Positions 7,442-14,447 of a stretch of DNA of 64,000 nucleotides are shown here, one piece after another. A program made the position numbers and the translations under genes. The notes under the pieces were generated by a model. That model had not been told where the DNA came from. It worked only from the letters and a program-made list of their open reading frames with translations, and ran no database searches. Source of the stretch: Trichococcus alkaliphilus. GTDB taxonomy: Bacteria > Bacillota > Bacilli > Lactobacillales > Aerococcaceae. The stretch covers positions 124,001-188,000 of the forward strand of contig NZ_PXZT01000002.1 in NCBI RefSeq assembly GCF_003008695.1, in the 5' to 3' direction. Every line of letters begins with the position of its first letter. Positions within the stretch are counted from its first letter, which is position 1.

Positions 7442-7855
7442 TTATCTTTTCAAGTATAGTTTGTTCAGCAAATCGGATAATTGTTCTGCCTCCTCAGCGC
7501 TTAATGACAGCGATAAGGAAGATTTACCCTGATCATGTTCTTTTCCGCAGGCTGCCAAATCTTGGATTGCCTGCTCTGATAATTGAACAAAGACCTCTCT
7601 GTTGTTCTCTGCATTCCGATTTCGGATGACATAGCCCTTTTGTTCCAATATTTTCAGATGGCGCGTGATTGCCGCACTGTCTATCTTCAGTTCTGTCTGG
7701 ATCTGATTTTGGGAGCACGTCCCCTTTTCTTTCAGGAACATCAGCATCTCATATCGCGTCAAACTGAAGCCCGTTTCTTTTTCGAACAGCGTATTGATTT
7801 CCTGATTTGTGAGTTTGATCTGATATAGCAACCTGCTGATCTCTCTCAAGTTCAT
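7442..7855 (-). CDS. MarR-family transcriptional regulator
   Basis: A 137-residue winged-helix protein. The DNA-recognition part is visible as MLMFLKEKGTCSQNQIQTEL, then KIDSAAITRHLKILEQKGYV (about 39-77), followed by the wing (IRNRNAENNREVFVQLSEQ) and a C-terminal dimerisation helix. MarR proteins repress their own operon and are released by phenolic compounds or oxidants. The ATG at 7855 has a GAGGTG site. It heads the operon with the nitroreductase and ABM genes, a typical quinone or electrophile detoxification arrangement. Two TTGA-N4-TCAA palindromes lie upstream. Confidence 0.92.
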   Translation of the reverse strand: MNLREISRLLYQIKLTNQEINTLFEKETGFSLTRYEMLMFLKEKGTCSQNQIQTELKIDSAAITRHLKILEQKGYVIRNRNAENNREVFVQLSEQAIQDLAACGKEHDQGKSSLSLSLSAEEAEQLSDLLNKLYLKR

Positions 7856-7900
7856 AAATGTTCACCTCGATTATGCGGATTTTCCTGGCTGACCGAACGA

Positions 7901-7927
7901 TTGACTGGTCAACTGTTGATTAATCAA
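7901..7927. promoter_or_regulatory. Paired MarR-type operator sites
   Basis: TTGACTGGTCAA (7901-7912) and TTGATTAATCAA (7916-7927) are two TTGA-N4-TCAA palindromes with centres 15 bases apart, 46-72 bases upstream of the marR start. Position and symmetry fit MarR autorepression; binding is inferred. Confidence 0.6.
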
Positions 7928-8003
7928 TCATAAAGCAGCAGCTAACTTTTGTAAAGCAATTTGCCTGGAAAGCAATCAGACATGCTGCCTTCTTATGATC
8001 CTA

Positions 8004-8034
8004 TAAAAAAAAATCCCACTCTTCCGAATAGGAT
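8004..8034 (-). terminator. Terminator of the small membrane-protein pair
   Basis: A nine-pair stem (8013-8021 with 8026-8034, two G-U pairs), four-base loop and about nine T on the minus strand, 82 bases after the stop at 8116. Confidence 0.75.
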
Positions 8035-8115
8035 CACCCAATTTGTAACATGCGAGCAGCAAGTGCACCGCCCATGAATTATCTTTTGGAAGTCACAAGA
8101 GTTATGTAAGGATAG

Positions 8116-8454
8116 TTACTTACTGACTAAATAGAGTAAAATACCTGCAATTAGCCCACCACGAAGTGCAGCCGATAATAAGTATAGTGATTTTTGAAAA
8201 CTTTTTCCTCCTAACAATCCATACACAAATATACCTACGCCAGTTGCTAATCCCATATCAACAAAAGCTCCTCCAGTTTGGTGTATAAGAGAAAAAGTCA
8301 TTCCATGGTTCAGTAACCAAATTGGACCAACAATTAGAAAAGCCGACAAAAAACCTCCAACTACTTTCCAGCGGTTTACCAACCTTCCCCATACTTGTAT
8401 GATAGCGAAAGGTAATATAAATCCGCCTATAATTGTTAATATTTCTCTATACAT
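8116..8454 (-). CDS. Small membrane protein, second of a paralogous pair (Lin0368-like?)
   Basis: I choose the ATG at 8454 (112 residues) because it has an AAGGAAGGGGG site 6-8 bases upstream; a start at 8478 would lack one. The protein is very hydrophobic with about four membrane segments (ILTIIGGFILPFAII, VVGGFLSAFLIVGPIW, VDMGLATGVGIFVYGLL, C-terminal GLIAGILLYLV). A GPIWLLNH motif and a later GGAFVDMG motif are shared with the upstream neighbour, so the two are paralogs. Tandem pairs of about 120 residues resemble the Lin0368-type putative glycerol transporter subunits of Listeria, from memory and not checked. It overlaps the end of the upstream gene by 8 bases, suggesting translational coupling and a heteromeric membrane complex. 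Confidence 0.75.
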   Translation of the reverse strand: MYREILTIIGGFILPFAIIQVWGRLVNRWKVVGGFLSAFLIVGPIWLLNHGMTFSLIHQTGGAFVDMGLATGVGIFVYGLLGGKSFQKSLYLLSAALRGGLIAGILLYLVSK

Positions 8455-8803
8455 CGGGAGCCCCCTTCCTTCTTTCAAAGTAGTGTGAAACTACTGCTGC
8501 AAACACTGCACCGATTGATAAAAGAATAATTGTCGGTAATGATGAAAAGCTATTATTAACCCCTTTAGATAAAACATCTCTCGTAAAAACAGCAATCGCG
8601 ATGCCAGCTCCCATATCGACTGTCGCTGCCTCACTGTCTTGATAGATTAGACCCTTGTAGTGAACAATATACCAAACGGGTCCAATTATTAATATTGCCG
8701 CTGCAAAACCAGCATAAATTCCCAAAATGGAAACATAACTCCAAAGGTAAGGGACCAAAAAACCAGCTAAACAATACGCCAAAAATGTTCTGATATAGTT
8801 CAA
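8447..8803 (-). CDS. Small membrane protein, first of a paralogous pair (Lin0368-like?)
   Basis: About 118 residues from a TTG start at 8803 (AGGGGG site 7 bases upstream); no in-frame ATG fits better, and a TTG at 8827 would add eight residues. Membrane segments are seen at the N-terminus (FLAYCLAGFLVPYLW), around AAAILIIGPVWYIVHY, at GAGIAIAVF and at LPTIILLSIGAVFAAVV. The motifs GPVWYIVH and AATVDMG match GPIWLLNH and GAFVDMG of the downstream gene. The shared acidic VDM within a membrane context could be a functional site. The function is not known to me beyond the possible Lin0368 similarity. A long inverted repeat upstream (8875-8926) may be its operator. Confidence 0.75.
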   Translation of the reverse strand: MNYIRTFLAYCLAGFLVPYLWSYVSILGIYAGFAAAILIIGPVWYIVHYKGLIYQDSEAATVDMGAGIAIAVFTRDVLSKGVNNSFSSLPTIILLSIGAVFAAVVSHYFERRKGAPDV

Positions 8804-8874
8804 AGACAACACCCCCTGATACCACAAATAATAACATGAGTCCTCTTGTTAATCAGTCAAATTGTTCATTTAAT

Positions 8875-8926
8875 AACACCGTTTACAATTTGTTCACGAA
8901 AGTTAATAATTATTGTAAACAGTGTT
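8875..8926. promoter_or_regulatory. 15-bp spaced inverted repeat upstream of the membrane-protein pair
   Basis: AACACCGTTTACAAT (8875-8889) and its near-exact reverse complement at 8912-8926 (one mismatch) are 22 bases apart. There is no T-run, so it reads as a regulator site or two half sites about 3.5 helical turns apart, upstream of the gene pair starting at 8803. Confidence 0.5.
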
Positions 8927-9018
8927 CTAAGAACGGAGATATTCTGCTATTAAGTTAAGGCTTGACTAACTATCCATTCTCCCCTATTGAATTTGAGACT
9001 GCCCCTCATTTCCATAAA

Positions 9019-9047
9019 AAAAAGACCCCGCTCTTTCGATTGGGATC
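9019..9047 (-). terminator. Terminator of the 42-residue protein gene
   Basis: A GC-rich stem (GACCCC with GGGATC plus flanking pairs, GAAA-type loop) followed by eight T on the minus strand, about 22 bases after the stop at 9069. Confidence 0.7.
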
Positions 9048-9068
9048 TCCAAAATATCATAGATTAAC

Positions 9069-9197
9069 TTACTTATTATAAATCTTTGGACCTTTGCGCA
9101 TGTTCTTAATATCATTTTTCGGCGTGTCGATTTGTTTAGACCTTCCGCCGCCTTGTTTATTCTTGATTATTTCTAACATTTTTTCTTTTGGACTCAC
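9069..9197 (-). CDS. Small conserved-looking basic protein (42 residues)
   Basis: An open frame from GTG at 9197 to TAA at 9069. It begins MSPKEKMLEIIKNK, continues with a GGGRSKQ turn and ends MRKGPKIYNK; about a third of residues are Lys or Arg. An AAAGGCGG ribosome site lies 8 bases upstream and a terminator follows directly, so the unit looks like a genuine monocistronic gene. The pattern (short amphipathic helix, glycine linker, MRKGPKI-NK tail) is reminiscent of tiny hypothetical proteins seen in other Lactobacillales, from memory. The high positive charge suggests binding to nucleic acid or the ribosome; this is inference. Confidence 0.75.
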   Translation of the reverse strand: MSPKEKMLEIIKNKQGGGRSKQIDTPKNDIKNMRKGPKIYNK

Positions 9198-9255
9198 TGT
9201 TTACACCGCCTTTGTTGATGGAACACTCCATATTTTCATTCTATTGAATTGATGC

Positions 9256-9289
9256 CATAAAAAAAGCATCAGCAAAATGCCGATGCTTT
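9256..9289 (-). terminator. Terminator of rplM-rpsI
   Basis: AAAGCATC (9263-9270) pairs with GATGCTTT (9282-9289) and is followed on the minus strand by seven T, downstream of the rpsI stop at 9374. Confidence 0.85.
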
Positions 9290-9373
9290 AAGGCTGTTAA
9301 TTGATTTGTCAAATTGGTCTTTTGAACCAAATTGAAGCAAAAAACTTTTTTAAAAACGTTGATACAATAAATA

Positions 9374-9766
9374 TTAACGTTTTGAGAATTGTGATGCTTT
9401 ACGAGCTTTTTTCAAACCTGGTTTCTTACGTTCAACCATACGTGGGTCACGTGTTAACAGACCAGCTGCTTTCAATGGTCCGCGGAAGTCAGGATCTACT
9501 TCTAATAATGCACGAGAGATACCGTGACGAGCTGCTCCAGCTTGTCCAGTGAATCCGCCGCCGTTTACGTTAACGAAGATATCGTAGCTACCTAAAGTAC
9601 CTGTAAGGTTTAAAGGTTGTTTGATTACTTCATATAAGTAAGCGAATGGGATGTATTCTTCCATGTCTTTTTTGTTGAAGATGATTTTACCTGTTCCAGG
9701 TAATAAACGTACGCGTGCAGTCGAATTCTTACGACGACCAGTTGCGATATATTGTGCTTGTGCCAA
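9374..9766 (-). CDS. rpsI: 30S ribosomal protein S9
   Basis: 130 residues, the usual length. It has the conserved N-terminus [20 protein letters not shown], the central [19 protein letters not shown] block and the basic tail [17 protein letters not shown], whose last Lys-Arg reaches the P-site tRNA. The start is a TTG at 9766 with a strong GGAGGG site. It is the second gene of the rplM-rpsI operon, 13 bases after rplM. Confidence 0.98.
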   Translation of the reverse strand: MAQAQYIATGRRKNSTARVRLLPGTGKIIFNKKDMEEYIPFAYLYEVIKQPLNLTGTLGSYDIFVNVNGGGFTGQAGAARHGISRALLEVDPDFRGPLKAAGLLTRDPRMVERKKPGLKKARKASQFSKR

Positions 9767-9779
9767 TGAAATTCCCTCC

Positions 9780-10223
9780 TTAAATTAGGTTAGTGATGTC
9801 TAAAACTTCTGGTAGTTGAGCTTCGTGTGGGTGAACTGCTTCACCGTATACGTGTAACTTAGTGAATTGTTTAGCACCTAAAGAGTTCTTAGGTAGCATG
9901 CCTTTAACAGACAATTCAACTAATTTTCTTGAATTCTTAGCACGTAATTCACCAGCTGAAATTTGTTTTAGCCCACCTGGATAACCTGAATGACGGGAAT
10001 AAATTTTGTCAGATGCTTTTTTACCTGTTAATGTAACTTTGTCTGCATTGATAACAATCACATAATCACCAGTGTCTACGTGTGGTGTGAAAGTTGGTTT
10101 GTTTTTACCGCGTAAAATAGTTGCAACTTGTGTTGATAAACGTCCCAATGGGATGTCAGTCGCGTCGATTACGAACCATTTGCGGTCGATCTCGTTTGCT
10201 TTAGCCATGTATGTTGTACGCAC
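9780..10223 (-). CDS. rplM: 50S ribosomal protein L13
   Basis: 147 residues when started at the GTG at 10223, which encodes the conserved [20 protein letters not shown] start and has a GGAGG site 7 bases upstream. An upstream in-frame Met at 10319 would add 32 residues that no L13 has; those bases are instead the structured leader. Core motifs [19 protein letters not shown] and GMLPKNSLG are intact. L13 is an early-assembly 50S protein. Confidence 0.98.
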   Translation of the reverse strand: MRTTYMAKANEIDRKWFVIDATDIPLGRLSTQVATILRGKNKPTFTPHVDTGDYVIVINADKVTLTGKKASDKIYSRHSGYPGGLKQISAGELRAKNSRKLVELSVKGMLPKNSLGAKQFTKLHVYGEAVHPHEAQLPEVLDITNLI

Positions 10224-10318
10224 GTTTGTTTCCTCCATATTCTTCTCTGTCTGTTTGATCCAATTGAGTTTCCGGGGCTCATCGTGGGGCAAACAATACC
10301 GTCTTATATGATACGACA
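10224..10318 (-). promoter_or_regulatory. L13 leader (ribosomal protein leader RNA)
   Basis: The untranslated stretch before rplM contains the segment GTTTGCCCCACGATGAGCCC and CCGGAAACTC, which resembles the L13 leader family of low-GC Gram-positives as I remember it. In that family L13 binds its own mRNA leader to limit rplM-rpsI expression. A covariance search against the L13_leader model would settle it. Confidence 0.55.
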
Positions 10319-10370
10319 TCCCAAAGGAATTGTCAAACGATTCAAAAGAAATAATTTATCATTTACTTCG

Positions 10371-10402
10371 TAAAAAAGTCTCCACATACCGCATGGACTG
10401 CG
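10371..10402 (-). terminator. Probable terminator of the unrecognised gene at 10422-10775
   Basis: On the minus strand AGTCCA ... TGGAGACT forms a bulged stem followed by TTTTTT (plus-strand A-run near 10369-10374). It is weaker than the other terminators here. Confidence 0.45.
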
Positions 10403-10421
10403 ATAGTGAAGGCTTCTCAGA

Positions 10422-10775
10422 TTATTTTTTCAAATATAAATATAATTGCTCGATGACCTCTGCTGGCACAAATGGATAGGACCCTTTGCTGGAGGTCTTG
10501 TGCGGCTTGAACGCTTCGATGATACTGTTATCCTTCACAATATCCTCCACCGAGACGAACGCGCCTTTTTTCGTGAGCGTCAATTCAAATGCTTCATATT
10601 CTTCTACTGCGACATTCTTTTTCGGAACCGAGTAATGCGCCATGCTGGCTTGCACGGAAAGGACCACATCATTCGGCAGACCGATTGCTTCATAAAACTG
10701 GGGCATAGCGGCAGCCACAAAATCCGGCACATCGCCGCGTGGGATGCGTTTGAGCTCTTTGATGAACGTTACCAT
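10422..10775 (-). CDS. Unrecognised 117-residue protein
   Basis: I place the start at the ATG at 10775, which has an AAGGAGAG site; the in-frame Met at 10793 lies inside that site. The protein is soluble-looking with no signal peptide or membrane segment. It begins MVTFIKELKRIPRGDVPDF, has a middle segment of alternating hydrophobic residues and ends in a helix (VIEQLYLYLKK). I do not recognise a family. It stands alone between the rplM leader and divergent metI, interrupting the truA-rplM neighbourhood common in Firmicutes. Confidence 0.75.
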   Translation of the reverse strand: MVTFIKELKRIPRGDVPDFVAAAMPQFYEAIGLPNDVVLSVQASMAHYSVPKKNVAVEEYEAFELTLTKKGAFVSVEDIVKDNSIIEAFKPHKTSSKGSYPFVPAEVIEQLYLYLKK

Positions 10776-10845
10776 TATTCCACTCTCCTTCATTCATTCT
10801 TATACTTCCATTATACGCGAGTTTCGTAATTTTAACATCATTCCA

Positions 10846-10881
10846 GAGAAATAACCGTTCAAGCGTGATCGGTTATTTCTC
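10846..10881. repeat. 12-bp perfect inverted repeat between divergent genes
   Basis: GAGAAATAACCG (10846-10857) and CGGTTATTTCTC (10870-10881) with a 12-base spacer and no T-run. It lies 33 bases upstream of the metI -35, so it may be an operator for metI or the divergent gene. Confidence 0.5.
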
Positions 10882-10913
10882 GCAACTTCACTGACTTTAA
10901 ATACATAAAAATA

Positions 10914-10942
10914 TTGACCACTTTAAGCCCTCATGCTACCAT
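10914..10942 (+). promoter_or_regulatory. metI promoter
   Basis: TTGACC (10914-10919), a 17-base spacer and TACCAT (10937-10942), about 75 bases before the start codon. No SAM riboswitch or T-box is visible in the short leader. Confidence 0.65.
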
Positions 10943-11017
10943 TGCACTAACATTAATTTTAAATGATAAATAAATGATAATGCACTTATGTATGTCATTT
11001 CGCATAAAGGAGAATCG

Positions 11018-12133
11018 ATGATGGACAATATCAGCATTCAAAGTTATCTTGCGCAATTGGGCAACAGAAAAGATCCGAAAACCGGCGCCGTCAGTGCACC
11101 GATTTATTTGTCCACAGCTTATGGACATCCTGGTTTGGGCCAATCGACCGGCTATGATTACACCCGCACTGCCAATCCGACTAGGGATATCCTTCAGGAA
11201 GGCTTGGCTGTTCTTGAAAACGGCGTCCAAGGCTTCGCCACCAGCTCCGGCATGAGCGCCATCCAGCTCGCCTTCAGCATTTTTCCGGCCAACAGCCATT
11301 TCGTCGCGTCGAGGGACCTTTACGGCGGCAGCTTCCGTTATTTCCAGGATATGGAGAAAAAAGGCTTCTACTCCTTCACTTATGTCGATGATCCGATCGA
11401 TATCGCGTCCGCCATTCAGGACAATACGGCCGCTGTCTACATTGAAACGCCGACGAACCCGTTGATGAAGGAAACGGATATTTCAGCTGTGGCTGAGATC
11501 GCAAAAAAACACGGTTTACTGGTGATTGTGGACAATACCTTCTACACCCCTCTTTTGCAGCGTCCTTTGGATCTGGGCGCGGATATCGTCGTCCACAGTG
11601 CCACCAAGTACCTCGGCGGTCATAACGATCTGTTGGCTGGTGCGGTCGTGACGAACGACAAGGCGCTCGGCGAACAGTTGGCTTTCCAACTGAACACGGC
11701 AGGCGGCACTTTGGACGCCTTTGACTGTTGGCTCTTGGTCCGCGGACTGAAGACATTGCCGTTGCGCATGAAGCAGCATCAGGCGAATGCACAGGCTGTC
11801 GTTGCTTATCTGGAATCGGAAACTCTGGTCAAATCGGTCTATTATCCGGGCAAAGGCGGGATGCTCAGCTTCACTCTCCATGATAAAGCATACATCCCTG
11901 TCGTGTTGGATGCCTTGAACATCTTCACTTTCGCCGAAAGCCTGGGCGGTGTCGAAAGCCTGATCACTTATCCGACTACCCAGACCCATGCCGATATTCC
12001 GGTTGAAGTCCGCGAATCATACGGTTTGACGGACGATCTGCTGCGCATCTCGACAGGAATCGAAGATCCGGATGATCTGATCGCCGATCTGCGTCAGGCC
12101 TTTGCGAAGGCTGCGGTTGTTGCCAAAGTCTGA
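11018..12133 (+). CDS. metI: Cystathionine gamma-synthase / O-acylhomoserine sulfhydrylase (MetI type)
   Basis: A PLP enzyme of the Cys/Met metabolism family, very close in pattern to Bacillus MetI along its whole length (NRKDPKTGAVSAPIYLSTAY start, ETPTNPLMKETDI, VDNTFYTPLLQRPLDLGADI). The Schiff-base lysine is Lys197 in HSATKYLGGHND. It joins an activated homoserine to cysteine (or sulfide), the committed step of methionine synthesis. The start is at 11018 with AAAGGAG upstream; the next codon is also ATG (11021). The frame extends to 10988 but that stretch lies before the ribosome site. It is monocistronic, with no metC partner, which may mean it works mainly by direct sulfhydrylation; this is inference. 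Confidence 0.94.
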   Translation: MMDNISIQSYLAQLGNRKDPKTGAVSAPIYLSTAYGHPGLGQSTGYDYTRTANPTRDILQEGLAVLENGVQGFATSSGMSAIQLAFSIFPANSHFVASRDLYGGSFRYFQDMEKKGFYSFTYVDDPIDIASAIQDNTAAVYIETPTNPLMKETDISAVAEIAKKHGLLVIVDNTFYTPLLQRPLDLGADIVVHSATKYLGGHNDLLAGAVVTNDKALGEQLAFQLNTAGGTLDAFDCWLLVRGLKTLPLRMKQHQANAQAVVAYLESETLVKSVYYPGKGGMLSFTLHDKAYIPVVLDALNIFTFAESLGGVESLITYPTTQTHADIPVEVRESYGLTDDLLRISTGIEDPDDLIADLRQAFAKAAVVAKV

Positions 12134-12162
12134 TAAGGCAGATCGCAAAAGAAAATATGTTG

Positions 12163-12207
12163 AAAACCTCCGACGGGCGTTTAGCGCTTGCGGGGGTTTT
12201 TGTTTTT
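12163..12207 (+). terminator. metI terminator
   Basis: AAAACCTCC (12163-12171) pairs with GGGGGTTTT (12192-12200), followed by a T-run, about 30 bases after the metI stop. Confidence 0.8.
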
Positions 12208-12408
12208 GGCGCTGTCCGGTGGTTTCCTCAGGTGCCCAATGTTTTTTTCTCCGGTGAACGGAGGCCTCGCCGGAGTTCAGACATTTCGCGGGAGCGGCAG
12301 CTCCTGTGGGGGTTGCTTCATAGGAGCTGGCGGAGATTGCAGAAGCTGTCCTTCGAGGAGTGATGGCTACACCGGAGTTGGAGCCGCTAGCCACCGCTCA
12401 AGCACGCA
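12208..12408. other. GC-rich structured intergenic region
   Basis: No gene is credible. Several overlapping inverted repeats are built from CTCCGG/CCGGAG and AGCTCC/GGAGCT words (for example AGCTCCT near 12299 and AGGAGCT near 12321). Both strands have open frames, but these lack ribosome sites and family resemblance. It may be a palindromic interspersed element. Confidence 0.4.
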
Positions 12409-12455
12409 AAAAAGCGGCTGTGGAAAAGATTTCGTCTTTTCCACAGCCGCTTTTT
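12409..12455 (-). terminator. Very long terminator after chorismate mutase
   Basis: A 21-bp perfect stem (12409-12429 with 12435-12455) with a five-base loop and A/T ends on both sides. It ends the minus-strand aroQ-truA-side transcript and could also stop plus-strand readthrough from metI. Confidence 0.9.
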
Positions 12456-12471
12456 CAGCATGCTTTTTGCT

Positions 12472-12738
12472 CTATTCTTCGTTCTGTTTGGTTTCGAATG
12501 CTTTCGTGATCGTCATCAGGGAACGGAAGAGGTCTTCCACGCTGCCTTCGTAGGCTTTGTTCTCGGTCAGCCCGCGCACTTTATCAAGCACCTTGTCTTC
12601 CCTGGATTGGTCCAGAATCGGCAGTTCATTTTCTTTCTTGATCCGCGCGATTTCCGTGACTGCATCCATCCGGCGTTCGAACAGCTTCACCAATTCCTGG
12701 TCGATGGCATCGATTTCCGCTCTTTCCTTTTTAAACAT
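12472..12738 (-). CDS. aroQ: Chorismate mutase, AroQ type
   Basis: An 88-residue all-helical single-domain enzyme: helix 1 has IDAIDQELVKLFERRMDAV with the conserved active-site Arg, then IARIKKEN with the active-site Lys, then DQSREDKVLDKV and a final helix. It converts chorismate to prephenate for Phe and Tyr synthesis. The ATG at 12738 has a TAGGAGGA site. It follows truA by 11 bases and is probably cotranscribed with it, although the functions are unrelated. No DAHP synthase or prephenate dehydratase domain is fused. Confidence 0.92.
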   Translation of the reverse strand: MFKKERAEIDAIDQELVKLFERRMDAVTEIARIKKENELPILDQSREDKVLDKVRGLTENKAYEGSVEDLFRSLMTITKAFETKQNEE

Positions 12739-12749
12739 CCCGCTTCCTC

Positions 12750-13523
12750 CTATCCATTCCTTAATCTTTCTTCATCGTAATAAACTTCCACGAGATACAA
12801 TCCCTGCGACGGGGCTGTCGGCCCGGCTTGACGTCTGTCCTTCACTTCCAAAAGGCGGTCGATTTCCTCGACCTTTTTCAGGCCGTCAGCGATCTGCAGC
12901 AGCGTCCCCACGAAAATGCGGATCATATTGTAGAGGAAGCCATTGCCTCTGAAGGTGAAGACCAGCTCATTGTTTTCCTCGTCCTTCCTCACGCTCGCTT
13001 CGTAGACGGTCCGGACCAAATCGGTCTTATCCGTTTTTGTCGAACAAAAACTGGTGAAGTCGTGCTCGCCTTCCAGTTTTTTGATGGCCTGCTCCAGATT
13101 CGCCATATTGAAGCGGTAAGGATGATGCGTTGTATACAGTCGCTTGAAGGGATTCGGGAAGCGATCGAGATCGACCCGGTAAATGTATTTTTTCCCCATC
13201 GCATGGTAACGCGAATGGAATTCTTCTGGAGCGAACTCCACGGAGGTGATCAAAATGTCATCGGGCAGCAAGCTGTTCAACGCCCGCAGCAGATGATCAG
13301 GCTTGATCGCAGCTGGGTAATCAAAATGGATGACTTGTCCGAGCGCATGGACACCTGAATCGGTTCGGCCGGATGCATGGATCGGAATGATCTGCCCATT
13401 CGACATTTTTTTCAACGCCTTTTCGATTTCCGTCTGGACACTGTTGCCGTTAGGTTGGACCTGATAGCCCACATAACCCGTTCCGTCATATTGCACGATG
13501 CATTTGAATCGTTGTACACTCAT
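12750..13523 (-). CDS. truA: tRNA pseudouridine(38-40) synthase
   Basis: 257 residues, the usual size. The catalytic aspartate is in SGRTDSGVHALGQVIHFD (about residue 53), with other TruA landmarks FCSTKTDKTDLVRTVYEA and RGNGFLYNMIRIFVGTLL. It isomerises U38-U40 in the tRNA anticodon arm. The ribosome site before the ATG at 13523 (AAAGGGG) is rather far away. It follows ecfT, the order common in Firmicutes (rplQ-ecfA1-ecfA2-ecfT-truA). Confidence 0.97.
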   Translation of the reverse strand: MSVQRFKCIVQYDGTGYVGYQVQPNGNSVQTEIEKALKKMSNGQIIPIHASGRTDSGVHALGQVIHFDYPAAIKPDHLLRALNSLLPDDILITSVEFAPEEFHSRYHAMGKKYIYRVDLDRFPNPFKRLYTTHHPYRFNMANLEQAIKKLEGEHDFTSFCSTKTDKTDLVRTVYEASVRKDEENNELVFTFRGNGFLYNMIRIFVGTLLQIADGLKKVEEIDRLLEVKDRRQAGPTAPSQGLYLVEVYYDEERLRNG

Positions 13524-13577
13524 GGGTGGCGTATGCCCCTTTCTTATCTTTCTGATGTATGGTTATGGTTTTTTCTA

Positions 13578-13610
13578 TTTTAAAAGGGACCGGAAATACT
13601 ACCCGGTCCC
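13578..13610 (-). terminator. Terminator between ecfT and truA
   Basis: GGGACCGG (13586-13593) pairs perfectly with CCGGTCCC (13603-13610), followed on the minus strand by TTTTAAAAT. It separates the ECF operon from truA, so truA needs its own promoter or readthrough. Confidence 0.75.
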
Positions 13611-13649
13611 CAGACTCGTTCTATAGCTGCAAATTGCGCCTGTATGCGC

Positions 13650-14447
13650 TCAAGATCGGAAGAACAGCAACAACCCGGTCAGTGCGACAAACGCCAGCAT
13701 GCTCAGCGTATCCAGCCTCTGCCAATCGAGGATGCGGTATTTCGTCCGGCCTTCCCCGCCCTGATATCCACGTGCTTCCATAGCGTTCGCCAATTCATCG
13801 GCACGATTGAACGAGCTGACGAAAAGCGGCACCAAGATCGGTGTGACTGCCTTCATCTGCTTCACGATATTGCCTTCGCCGAATTCGACACCGCGAGCCC
13901 GTTGCGCATTCATGATCTTCGAAGCTTCATCCATCAATGTCGGCACGAAACGCAACGCAATGGAAAGCATCAGCGCGATTTCGTGGACAGGAACCTTAAA
14001 GCGTTTCAGAGGCCCCAGCAGTTTTTCGATCGCATCGGTCAACGACAACGGCATCGTCGTGAGCGTCAGCAACGTCGAAATGAAGATGATCAGGACGAAG
14101 CGCATAAAAATGAAAGCCCCGTTGATCACCCCGAAGGAAGTGATGCTGATCGGTCCGAGTTCAAAATATGTTTCCCCGCCCCGTGTGAAGAGGATCTGAA
14201 GCAATACCGTGAACATGATCAACCAAATCAGCGGCTTCACACCGTTCAAGAAGACCGACAGTTTGATGTCGGAAAGGATGACGCACAGGAAAGTGAACAA
14301 TGTCATGATCAAATAAGTCTGCCAGTTGTTGGCCAGGAAGATGACGATGATGAAATAGAAAGCACCGATCAACTTCGCGCGCGGATCCATTCTATGGACC
14401 AGCGAGTTGCCTTGGATGTAGCGCCCGAAAAGTAATTTATCCAACAT
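13650..14447 (-). CDS. ecfT: ECF transporter transmembrane subunit EcfT
   Basis: 265 residues with several membrane segments (LIGAFYFIIVIFLA, YLIMTLFTFLCVIL, LIWLIMFTVLLQILF, FIFMRFVLIIFISTLL, C-terminal LSMLAFVALTGLLLFF). The two cytoplasmic coupling-helix motifs are AQRARGVEF and AMEARGYQG, the conserved Ala-Arg-Gly pair that docks on the two ATPases. It is the scaffold of a group II ECF importer that serves various vitamin-binding S components encoded elsewhere. It overlaps ecfA2 by 11 bases. Confidence 0.96.
   Translation of the reverse strand: MLDKLLFGRYIQGNSLVHRMDPRAKLIGAFYFIIVIFLANNWQTYLIMTLFTFLCVILSDIKLSVFLNGVKPLIWLIMFTVLLQILFTRGGETYFELGPISITSFGVINGAFIFMRFVLIIFISTLLTLTTMPLSLTDAIEKLLGPLKRFKVPVHEIALMLSIALRFVPTLMDEASKIMNAQRARGVEFGEGNIVKQMKAVTPILVPLFVSSFNRADELANAMEARGYQGGEGRTKYRILDWQRLDTLSMLAFVALTGLLLFFRS

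Noticed and set aside
12017-12394. 125-codon minus-strand frame overlapping the metI 3' end
   Set aside because: It covers the metI terminator and the palindromic patch, with no ribosome site or domain.
13644-14435. 263-codon frame antisense to ecfT
   Set aside because: Rich in Gln, Arg, Asp and His, the typical shadow of a hydrophobic protein gene; ecfT on the other strand has full family motifs.
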